Below are positions 1-6,211 of a stretch of 10,128 bases of DNA, piece by piece. The stretch is from positions 1-10,128 of the forward strand of contig NMUJ01000034.1 of NCBI GenBank assembly GCA_002256535.1, written 5' to 3'. Every line of letters begins with the position of its first letter. The first letter of the stretch is position 1. The notes below the pieces were generated by a model that had not been told where the DNA came from, made no database searches, and saw only the letters and a list, made by a program, of their open reading frames with translations. Both the position numbers and the translations under genes were made by a program. Source of the DNA: Caldifarciminota bacterium 4484_18 (GTDB lineage: Bacteria; Hydrothermota; UBA3073; NMUJ01).

Positions 1-569
1 CAGATATCCTGCATAAATACCGTGGTATCCCCTATATTGAGCATAAACTCATCAGGTTGATACATCACGTCATCGTCATCCCATATGAAGTCATAAGTGG
101 CGATGATCTGTTCATCTGATACGATACGGATCCAATCAAATCCCGTATCAAGTATACCAATCTTCACACCACCACCTGTATAGCCGAGCTCGTGTAGCTT
201 GGGGATGTTAAGTTGTACCAGCTGCCGATAAGATGCACCATACGGTAAGCCCTTAAGTGGATGTTCGACTTCAGGCAACGTGGCTACTAATAGTTTAACC
301 TTATCAATAAGCTTGACTTTGCTAAAGGTTGATACCTCAGGTAGCTTACCGATCGGCATACGGAAGACGGCTGCGTTGAGGCAACCTGAGTAATAAACGA
401 AATCGCATCCCATGTTTTTGAGTCGTACAATCTCCGTATCCACGTTGCAATCGTCGAAGTAGATCCATACCTTGAGCACCCTATGCTTATCATACTTAGT
501 ATAAAACTGCTGTAAATATGGGGTAACCTTAGGGATACCTATGGATAAGCAAATAGCTATAACCCACAT
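1..569 (-). CDS. Subtilisin-like serine peptidase (S8 family), N-terminal part, truncated by window edge
   Basis: The first 189 codons are visible and run off the left edge. A short hydrophobic N-terminus (MWVIAICLSIGI) suggests a signal peptide and export. Residues about 30-100 resemble the prodomain-like region of FCB-type subtilases. The stretch YGASYRQLVQLNIPKLHELG (about 114-133) then leads into GGGVKIGILDTGFD (about 135-145 on). There the DTG holds the catalytic Asp, at about residue 141, of the Asp-His-Ser triad. The His and Ser blocks would lie beyond the window. The ATG at 569 is preceded directly by an in-frame TAG, so no upstream extension is possible. It has no Shine-Dalgarno sequence, but a -35/-10 pair sits just upstream. 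The gene diverges from the polX operon. The family call is good; substrate and anchoring cannot be judged from this fragment. Confidence 0.85.
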   Translation of the reverse strand, partial: MWVIAICLSIGIPKVTPYLQQFYTKYDKHRVLKVWIYFDDCNVDTEIVRLKNMGCDFVYYSGCLNAAVFRMPIGKLPEVSTFSKVKLIDKVKLLVATLPEVEHPLKGLPYGASYRQLVQLNIPKLHELGYTGGGVKIGILDTGFDWIRIVSDEQIIATYDFIWDDDDVMYQPDEFMLNIGDTTVFMQDI

Positions 570-575
570 CTATTT

Positions 576-602
576 TTAATACGGATATTCATGAAGTGTC
601 AA
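576..602 (-). promoter_or_regulatory. Promoter of the S8 peptidase gene, apparently leaderless
   Basis: On the minus strand a perfect -35 hexamer, TTGACA (602-597), is followed after 15 bp by the -10-like TATTAA (581-576). An alternative register is TTAAAA with a 17-bp spacer. The -10 ends 6 nt before the ATG at 569, so transcription should begin at or very near the start codon. No Shine-Dalgarno sequence lies between them, which fits a leaderless mRNA. This is inferred from spacing only. Confidence 0.55.
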
Positions 603-647
603 CCACGATACTGGTCACCTGACAAGAATGACCCCTTCTATCGCTCA

Positions 648-673
648 TTGACGACAGTTTATCGCAACATAAT
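648..673 (+). promoter_or_regulatory. Candidate promoter for the plus-strand polX operon
   Basis: TTGACG at 648-653 resembles a -35 element. CATAAT at 668-673 matches five of six -10 positions, but the spacer is only 14 bp. TAATTT at 670-675 gives 16 bp with a poorer match. Either choice places the transcript start just before the Shine-Dalgarno, giving a very short leader. This is weak evidence. Confidence 0.3.
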
Positions 674-681
674 TTTAAAAT

Positions 682-690
682 AAAGGAGGT
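682..690 (+). promoter_or_regulatory. Strong Shine-Dalgarno sequence for the first gene of the polX operon
   Basis: AAAGGAGGT lies 3 nt before the ATG at 694, with the GGAGG core ending 4 nt before it. It is the closest match to the consensus ribosome-binding site in the window. It fixes the start of the 81-residue protein and suggests that this gene is the translational entry point for the coupled polX and THEP1 genes. Confidence 0.8.
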
Positions 691-693
691 AGG

Positions 694-939
694 ATGTTAT
701 TCATAACCACGTTGGAGGTGATCCCCGGTAAAGCGCGTGAGCTACTCGATTTCCTCAAGTCCTTCAAGGTACCCGATGATATCAAAATACGTGAATTCCT
801 GGAACTTTTCGGTAAACCCGACTTCGCCATCATCTACGAGGCACCCAACGAGAATATGGCGGTCGATTTTGTGCTACAATTTTGTCCCTATGCAACACCC
901 AAAACCTCATTATGTAACCCAATAAAGATCGGTGGATGA
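694..939 (+). CDS. Small conserved alpha/beta protein, GYD/DUF3303-like, function unknown
   Basis: This 81-residue cytoplasmic protein has no signal peptide or membrane segment. It opens with a beta-strand and loop (MLFITTLEVIPGKARELLDF), continues through IREFLELFGKPDFAIIYEAP and ends with a helix and CPYATPKTSLCNP. The beta-alpha-beta pattern with a 'GKPDFAIIYEA' strand recalls small dimeric ferredoxin-like proteins of the GYD/DUF3303 type. I place it by resemblance only. Two cysteines (in FCPY and SLCN) flank the C-terminal loop, and no catalytic motif is evident. The start follows a strong Shine-Dalgarno. Its TGA stop overlaps the polX ATG (ATGA, 936-939), so the two are almost certainly co-translated. 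It is first in the polX-THEP1 operon, but no function can be assigned. Confidence 0.75.
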   Translation: MLFITTLEVIPGKARELLDFLKSFKVPDDIKIREFLELFGKPDFAIIYEAPNENMAVDFVLQFCPYATPKTSLCNPIKIGG

Positions 940-2633
940 AGAACGCTGAGCTGGCTGAAATCTTCGAAAAGATAGCGGATGCACTCGAATTCAAAGGTGA
1001 GCTACCGTTTAAGGTTAACGCCTATCGCAAGGTAGCTCGTATACTGCGTGACCTACCTGAGGATATCACCGATATCTACAGGAGGGGTGAGCTCCGCAAC
1101 GTACCCGGTATAGGTGAAGGTATTGCCAAGAAGATCGTCGAGTATATTGAGACCGGTAGGATGCATAAATACGAAGAGGCGATGCAAGATGTGCCACCTG
1201 ATTTGCTGAAATTGATGGAAGTACCTGGGTTGGGGCCCAAAACTCTAAAATTAGTGTACGAAAGGTTAGGTGTCAAAACCCGTCAAGACCTCGAACGTGT
1301 ACTCAAGGATGGGTCGCTTGAGAAGCTTCCCGGTATGGGCAAGAAGAAAGTTGACAACATCAAGAAGGGGTTGGAATTTTTCGACCGCTCCCGTGGCCGC
1401 ATACCGTTGGGTATCGCGTTACCGCTTGTGGAGGATCTTATCGAATATCTGAGACAATACCCCGTAACTAACATCTCACCAGCAGGTTCGTTACGTAGGA
1501 TGAAAGAAACTGTTGGCGATATCGACATATTGACTACCTACGACAAGGGAGAAGAGCTTATCGATCACTTCGTAAATTACCCACGGGTAGAACGTGTCCT
1601 TGCACAGGGTAGCACAAAGGGATCGATCATCGTCAGAGGTGGCTATCAGGTTGACCTACGTGTTGTACCTAAGGAGAGTTTCGGTGCTGCACTCCAGTAC
1701 TTCACAGGATCCAAACCCCACAACATCAAATTACGTACTATTGCACGTGCAAGAGGTTGGAAGATCAGCGAGTATGGGGTGTTCGAAGCTGACAAAAAGA
1801 TAGCCGGTGTCACCGAGGATGAAGTCTACGGTGCACTTAACCTACCATGGATACCGCCTGAGATGCGTGAAGATAGGGGAGAGGTTGAGCTCGCCCAACA
1901 GGGTAAATTGCCTCAGCTTATCGGATACGATGACCTAAAGGGTGATACCCACATCCATACCCCATATTCGGATGGTGTATCGTCGATTGCTGAACTAGTT
2001 GCACGCGCTAAACAGCTCGGTTACGAATATATAGTGTTGGCAGATCATTCGCACATACCGCGGTCAGATCGTAATTTTACGTTGGAGATGCTTACCAAAC
2101 GTCGTAAGGAATGTGAACCACTCGAATCCCAATACAATGTCAAAATATTTCAATCACTCGAAGTTGACATCAACCGTGACGGTGACCTCATAGTAGATCC
2201 TAAGCTGCTCGATGCACTCGACTTCGCCATTGCCGCTGTACACATATTTCCGAAAGATTTCGATATGACGCCCGCCATCATCAAAGCCATAAGACATCCG
2301 AAAATCAAGATACTGGCACATCCACGGGGTAGGTTGATCTCCAAACGTGAAGGTTATCACGTAGACCTCGACCGTGTAATGCAGGTAGCGCGAGAGGAGG
2401 GTGTTATCCTCGAGATCAACGCTTACTACGATAGGCTTGACCTCACCGATGTCGATGCCATGCGTGCTAAGGAGTTAGGTATTAAGATGGTGATAGGATC
2501 TGATGCCCACAATGTAGGTATGATGAACCACATAAGGTTTGGCATCGGTGTAGCACGCCGTGCATGGTTGACGAAAGCCGATGTTACCAACACCTTACCA
2601 CTCAAGGAGTTTACCAGCTTCGTGATGGGTTGA
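936..2633 (+). CDS. polX: DNA polymerase X (PolX) with PHP nuclease domain
   Basis: This 565-residue protein has the full length of bacterial/archaeal family X polymerases, which fill short gaps in base-excision and break repair. Helix-hairpin-helix elements are visible as VPGIGEGIAKKI (56-67), VPGLGPKTLKLV (96-107) and LPGMGKKKVDNI (131-142). The palm motif GSLRRMKETVGDIDIL (184-199) carries catalytic D195 and D197, and D240 in YQVDLRV completes the triad. The thumb includes YFTGSKPHNIKLR. The C-terminal PHP domain (from about 335) keeps the whole metal set: H339/H341 and D346 (THIHTPYSDG), H371 (ADHS), E409 (SLEVD), H436 (AAVH), H462 (AHPRGRL) and D523/H525 (GSDAH). A 3'-5' exonuclease or AP-repair activity is therefore expected. 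The ATG overlaps the stop of the preceding gene, and the TGA overlaps the ATG of the next. Confidence 0.96.
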   Translation: MKNAELAEIFEKIADALEFKGELPFKVNAYRKVARILRDLPEDITDIYRRGELRNVPGIGEGIAKKIVEYIETGRMHKYEEAMQDVPPDLLKLMEVPGLGPKTLKLVYERLGVKTRQDLERVLKDGSLEKLPGMGKKKVDNIKKGLEFFDRSRGRIPLGIALPLVEDLIEYLRQYPVTNISPAGSLRRMKETVGDIDILTTYDKGEELIDHFVNYPRVERVLAQGSTKGSIIVRGGYQVDLRVVPKESFGAALQYFTGSKPHNIKLRTIARARGWKISEYGVFEADKKIAGVTEDEVYGALNLPWIPPEMREDRGEVELAQQGKLPQLIGYDDLKGDTHIHTPYSDGVSSIAELVARAKQLGYEYIVLADHSHIPRSDRNFTLEMLTKRRKECEPLESQYNVKIFQSLEVDINRDGDLIVDPKLLDALDFAIAAVHIFPKDFDMTPAIIKAIRHPKIKILAHPRGRLISKREGYHVDLDRVMQVAREEGVILEINAYYDRLDLTDVDAMRAKELGIKMVIGSDAHNVGMMNHIRFGIGVARRAWLTKADVTNTLPLKEFTSFVMG

Positions 2634-3160
2634 TGCCCAACAACTTTCTCATCACCGGTAACCCCGGTGTTGGTAAAACCACGCTAATAAAACGTTTGTT
2701 ACCACATCTTATCAACCCAGCTGGCTTCTATACACAAGAGTTACGTGATACCAACGGTAAACGTGTGGGGTTCGAAATCGTACGTATTGATACGAACGAA
2801 CGTGAGGTATTTGCACATATAGAGTTCGAAGATATGCCACACGTCGGTAAGTACGGTGTAAATGTTGATATACTCAACCAGATCGGGGTGAAAGCTATCG
2901 AGACCGCCATCCGTATGGGACACCCTATTGTCGTGGATGAGATAGGTAAAATGGAGTTATTATCTGACAAATTTCAACGTGCAATACTTGAGGTACTCGA
3001 TCTACCTAACTTATTTATTGCCACACTTACTAAATCCAAGCTACCATTTGTAACTTCTATCAAACATCGTAGTGATGTTGAAATCTTTTACCTAACTCGC
3101 AAAAACAAGCAAACTATACTTAACCAATTAACTGCGATTATCAGTAGCTTTGTTATTTAG
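2633..3160 (+). CDS. THEP1-type nucleoside-triphosphatase
   Basis: This is a 175-residue P-loop NTPase of the THEP1/NTPCR family, whose members hydrolyse ATP, GTP and other nucleotides and whose cellular role is unclear. Walker A is GNPGVGKT (9-16) and Walker B is IVVDEIGKMEL (99-109), with the DE-G-ME signature typical of the family. Other family landmarks are GFYTQELRD (31-39) and VGKYGVNVD (71-79). The length matches single-domain homologues. I chose ATG 2633 because it shares its A with the polX stop (TGATG) and places the P-loop at the usual distance from the N-terminus; an upstream start at 2564 would add 23 unconserved residues. Linkage to polX suggests a nucleotide-related role, but this is inference. 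The 3' end overlaps nfeD by 33 bp, tail to tail. Confidence 0.93.
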   Translation: MPNNFLITGNPGVGKTTLIKRLLPHLINPAGFYTQELRDTNGKRVGFEIVRIDTNEREVFAHIEFEDMPHVGKYGVNVDILNQIGVKAIETAIRMGHPIVVDEIGKMELLSDKFQRAILEVLDLPNLFIATLTKSKLPFVTSIKHRSDVEIFYLTRKNKQTILNQLTAIISSFVI

Positions 3161-4402
3161 TGGTTCAACCTTCAACACTAACCCATCTATGCCTGTTACC
3201 TTTACTTTTGTACCTTTGGTGAGTTTAACATCGCTGGTAGCTTTCCACAATGTACCCTGTACGAAGACTGTACCCTCCTTGGTGGGGGTGATAGCCTCAC
3301 GTACAACCCCTTTTTCACCTACGATACCCTCCATACCTGTACGTGGTTTCCTGCGTCTGGTCATAAACGCTTTGGTAAGTGCAAACACAAAGAATGACGC
3401 TGTCATAAACACTACCACAAAAATCAACCATGGTGATATCCTAAATGCTGGAGGTACCTCGCCACGTGGTATTAACAATATCGAGCCCAACGTAAGTGCC
3501 ACTATCCCTCCTATCGTAAACGGTCCATATGTTGGTGTAAGTGCTTCCATCACGAACAACCCCACACCCAATATTATCAACACTACACCTGCAAAATTTA
3601 TCGGCAGAACATGTAAACCCAGGAATGCCAATATCAACGAGATTGCCCCAAACACACCTGGTAATATTGCACCGGGGTGTGCAAACTCAAATATCAACCC
3701 ATATATCCCAAGTATAAGTAATACATATGCGATGTTGGGGTTGGACAATACGTGGAAGAACTTTTCCTTGAATAACCATGGTACTACGACGATAGCTTCA
3801 CCTTCGGTTTCGATGGTACGTTGTTCGCTGTTGATTTTTACCTTCCAGCCGTCTAACTTATGTAGAAGTTCATCCCTACTTTCTGCCACTATATCTATAA
3901 CACCTAACTTTTTTGCCTCCTCTGCGGTTACGGATTTGCTCTCAAGTACTGCCTTTTTGGCCCATTCCACGTTACGACCACGCTTACGGGCGATAGCCTC
4001 AATATAGGATACTGCGTACTGTTCGATCTTCTTTTTCATCTCCTCAGATAGCTCACCCTCCCCTATGGCTACTGGGTGTGCTGCCCCGATATTGGTGCCG
4101 GGTGCCATAGCTGCTATATGTCCGGATAACACTATGAATACACCTGCAGATGCAGCACCTGCACCTGCTGGCGCTACATACACAGCTATAGGTACGTGTG
4201 CGTTAAGTATTGACTTGACTATCGACTCCATGGATTCTAACAACCCACCAGGGGTGTCAAGTTCCAGTACTATCAATGTGACATCTGCGGATTCGCTCTC
4301 TTCTATCAAACGTGCCACATAGCTGGCACTCATAGGGTCTATGGTACCTTCAACTCGCCCCACGTATATTATCGAGATGAGTCCCATAAATATAGCTATC
4401 AT
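3128..4402 (-). CDS. nfeD: NfeD-family membrane-bound serine protease (ClpP-class)
   Basis: This 424-residue protein has the long NfeD1b layout. A hydrophobic N-terminus (about 1-14) acts as signal or anchor. A ClpP/SppA-like protease domain (about 15-200) follows, then about five membrane helices (roughly 225-242, 247-263, 266-287, 295-311, 324-344), and a C-terminal OB-fold domain (about 355-415). The catalytic Ser is S85 in AGAGAASAGVFI. The partner Lys is probably K124 or K125 in EEMKKKIEQYAVSYIEA, judged by spacing from the archaeal homologue PH1510. DTPGGLLESM (49-58) is the usual SDH-type lead motif. Family members cleave hydrophobic stretches of slipin/stomatin proteins. No slipin gene is adjacent here. 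The ATG overlaps the recX stop (ATGA, 4402-4399), and nfeD is the last gene of the leftward operon. Confidence 0.93.
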   Translation of the reverse strand: MIAIFMGLISIIYVGRVEGTIDPMSASYVARLIEESESADVTLIVLELDTPGGLLESMESIVKSILNAHVPIAVYVAPAGAGAASAGVFIVLSGHIAAMAPGTNIGAAHPVAIGEGELSEEMKKKIEQYAVSYIEAIARKRGRNVEWAKKAVLESKSVTAEEAKKLGVIDIVAESRDELLHKLDGWKVKINSEQRTIETEGEAIVVVPWLFKEKFFHVLSNPNIAYVLLILGIYGLIFEFAHPGAILPGVFGAISLILAFLGLHVLPINFAGVVLIILGVGLFVMEALTPTYGPFTIGGIVALTLGSILLIPRGEVPPAFRISPWLIFVVVFMTASFFVFALTKAFMTRRRKPRTGMEGIVGEKGVVREAITPTKEGTVFVQGTLWKATSDVKLTKGTKVKVTGIDGLVLKVEPLNNKATDNRS

Positions 4403-5010
4403 TTGCTTAGCACCTCTTTGATCACCTCAACTATGGTTTCGTAATTTATCCCCCTACGTGCAAGGAATGCCATCAACCTACGTGCTTTCTTGTCAGTTGG
4501 TAACGATGCTGGTAGCTGTTTTAACCTCCTCATGGCGAGTCGACGTGCTAACTCGTAAGGGTCGGGTATCTCCGCATCCGTCAGTGCCTTGTCTATGATT
4601 TCAGGTGCCACCCCCTTACGTAGTAGCTCACCACGTAATCGATACACACCAAACCTAAACCCACGTGTTTCTATCCAATCCTTTGCAAACTTGTAATCAT
4701 CTATGAGCCCGGACTGCTTGAGCTGTGTTATCAACTGCTTTATGATTTCGGGGTCGATACCACGTTTTTCAAGCTTCTGTTTCACCTCGTTCTCGGTGTA
4801 GGGCCGGTACTCAAATATACGTAACAGGTAGCGACGTGCCTCTTCGTACAACTCGCTACGCTTTATTTCGGACAACAGTTCAGGTGTTATCTCTTTACCT
4901 TCGGTTAAGTCGTATTTCCTTACCACCTCAGGTAATAGTTTCATCTCCTCGCCATTGGTTAGAAACACTTTGTAATAGCCATTATGCTCTTTGATCTCTT
5001 TAATCTCCAT
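4399..5010 (-). CDS. recX: RecX regulatory protein
   Basis: This 203-residue RecX homologue belongs to a family that binds RecA filaments and modulates recombination and the SOS response. A short beta-rich N-terminus (1-45, ending DLTEGKEITPELL) precedes three three-helix repeats: repeat 1 is around 55-105 (YLLRIFEYRPYTENEVKQKL, then SGLIDDYKFAKDW at 100-112), repeat 2 around 118-165 (RLRGELLRKGVAPEIIDKAL) and repeat 3 around 172-200 (RLMAFLARRGINYETIVEVI). The GLIDDYKFA and LRGELLRKG motifs are diagnostic. I chose ATG 5010, one base after the glnA stop, because the N-terminal domain then begins normally. A longer frame from 5070 would overlap glnA and add 20 residues with no family match. 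There is no clear Shine-Dalgarno, so translation probably depends on coupling to glnA. recA is not in the window. Confidence 0.9.
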   Translation of the reverse strand: MEIKEIKEHNGYYKVFLTNGEEMKLLPEVVRKYDLTEGKEITPELLSEIKRSELYEEARRYLLRIFEYRPYTENEVKQKLEKRGIDPEIIKQLITQLKQSGLIDDYKFAKDWIETRGFRFGVYRLRGELLRKGVAPEIIDKALTDAEIPDPYELARRLAMRRLKQLPASLPTDKKARRLMAFLARRGINYETIVEVIKEVLSK

Positions 5011-5011
5011 C

Positions 5012-6211
5012 TCAAAGTACCAACGTACGGCGTAAAAGTTCAGACCTTTCCGCATAATATATGGCTTCACCGAGGCTACCTGGCAGGTCTTCTATTCCAG
5101 CGGCTTTACGTTCATCTATGCTCATCTCGTAGATGTTCGCTTCAATTGGGGGTGGTAGTTCATAACCTTTACGTATGCCTTCAAACCCCGCCTGTAGGAT
5201 GGCTGCAAACGCCAAGTATGGGTTGGTGGCTGGATCTGGGCTACGCAATTCTGCACGTGCCGCTTTCTTACGATGTTGTGGATAGTGTGGCACCCTTATG
5301 AGGGTGGATCGGTTCTTTCTTGCCCACGATATGTAAACCGGTGCCTCGTAACCGGGTACCAACCGTTTGTAGGAGTTTTCCCACTGGTTAAGTATCAGAG
5401 TTATCTCCTTGATATGCTGCAACAAGCCTGCAATAAACTTCTTACCTATCTCTGATAGGTTACCGTCAGCTTCGTAGAACACATTTTCGTCACCTTTAAA
5501 TAACGAAAAGTGTAGATGCATACCGCTACCATTTTGACCGAACAGCGGTTTGGGCATAAACGATGCGTAGTAACCTTCTTGCTGTGCAATCTCTTTAATC
5601 ACATACTTTGTGGTTATGATGCGATCCGCCATCTCCATCGCTTTTGCATAGACCAGATCGATTTCGTGTTGGCTGGGTGCTACCTCATGATGAGTAGCTT
5701 CCACTTCGATACCCATCGCTTTGAGTGTCTCTACCGTACGCATACGGATGCGTTCACCGATATCTGGTGGTGTGTTATCGAAATAGCCGCCATGATCTAA
5801 CACCTCAGGTAGACTTTGTGAGTTAAAATAGAAATATTCAATTTCCGGCCCTATATAGAACGTGAACCCCATCGACCTTGCCTCATCTAAGTTGCGTTTG
5901 AGTATATTTCTTGGATCACCCTCATAGGGTGTACCGTCGGGTTTCAAAACCTGTGCAAACATCCTACCAGCTTGTGGGTTCCATGGCAATACTGTAAACG
6001 TCTCCGGTATCGCACGTAGTACCATATCGCTTTCGTGTATCCTGGTGAACCCCTCTATTGAGGAGCCATCAAACGTTATACCATCTTCCAGCGCACGTTT
6101 TAGCTGGGTCACCGGTATCGTGACGCTTTTCAAGATACCGGGTAAGTCCACAAACCATAGCTGGATGAACTTTACCCCTTTACTGCGTACCTCTTCTAAT
6201 AATTCCACCAT
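5012..6211 (-). CDS. glnA: Glutamine synthetase type I, lacking the usual C-terminal tail
   Basis: This 399-residue enzyme of the glutamine synthetase class I family would make glutamine from glutamate, ammonia and ATP. Active-site blocks are all present: DGITFDGSSIEGF (43-55), GPEIEYF with metal ligands E123/E125 (121-127), THHEVAPSQHE with E176/E183 (173-183), NGSGMHLH with H232 (227-234), the flap Glu E289 in PGYEAP, R301 in NRS, and ELRSPDP (321-327). The short spacing between domains lacks the GSI-beta insert, fitting the GSI-alpha type. NQWENSYKRL (275-284) replaces the commoner NPT version. The protein stops at SELLRRTLVL, about 40 residues before the family's usual end (GEHIFEKF...WE...YL). 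A G-rich Shine-Dalgarno (6217-6222) supports ATG 6211. The gene start overlaps nnr by 32 nt. No PII gene is visible. Confidence 0.93.
   Translation of the reverse strand: MVELLEEVRSKGVKFIQLWFVDLPGILKSVTIPVTQLKRALEDGITFDGSSIEGFTRIHESDMVLRAIPETFTVLPWNPQAGRMFAQVLKPDGTPYEGDPRNILKRNLDEARSMGFTFYIGPEIEYFYFNSQSLPEVLDHGGYFDNTPPDIGERIRMRTVETLKAMGIEVEATHHEVAPSQHEIDLVYAKAMEMADRIITTKYVIKEIAQQEGYYASFMPKPLFGQNGSGMHLHFSLFKGDENVFYEADGNLSEIGKKFIAGLLQHIKEITLILNQWENSYKRLVPGYEAPVYISWARKNRSTLIRVPHYPQHRKKAARAELRSPDPATNPYLAFAAILQAGFEGIRKGYELPPPIEANIYEMSIDERKAAGIEDLPGSLGEAIYYAERSELLRRTLVL

Larger units (their letters stand above)
570..693. promoter_or_regulatory. Divergent intergenic region
   Basis: This 124-bp gap lies between the divergent S8 peptidase gene and the polX operon. 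It contains the minus-strand promoter at 576-602, a weaker plus-strand candidate at 648-673, and the Shine-Dalgarno at 682-690. It also carries several TGAC/GTCA half-sites (598-601, 614-617, 620-623, 629-632, 649-652), including the inverted repeat GGTCA (613-617) / TGACC (629-633). A shared regulator could bind there, but nothing identifies one. I see no tRNA, small RNA or ORF in it. Confidence 0.5.

Noticed and set aside
287..493. Small minus-strand open frame of 68 codons
   Set aside because: It lies in another frame inside the S8 peptidase gene, whose frame is open from 569 to the window edge and carries the catalytic Asp motif.
570..693. tRNA or structured RNA in the intergenic gap
   Set aside because: No cloverleaf, CCA end or long stem is visible; the sequence is explained by promoter elements and a ribosome-binding site.
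2564..2632. Extended THEP1 N-terminus
   Set aside because: The extension lies within polX in another frame; the P-loop sits at the normal position from ATG 2633.
3150..4007. Long plus-strand open frame (285 codons) opposite nfeD
   Set aside because: It is antisense to a clearly conserved membrane protease, has low-complexity Asn/Thr/Pro/Ser-rich sequence with no motif, and reflects codon bias on the real strand.
5011..5070. Longer recX start, or a frameshifted glnA tail in the recX frame
   Set aside because: The 20 residues upstream of the recX ATG at 5010 match neither RecX nor the expected glutamine synthetase tail, and recX is complete without them.
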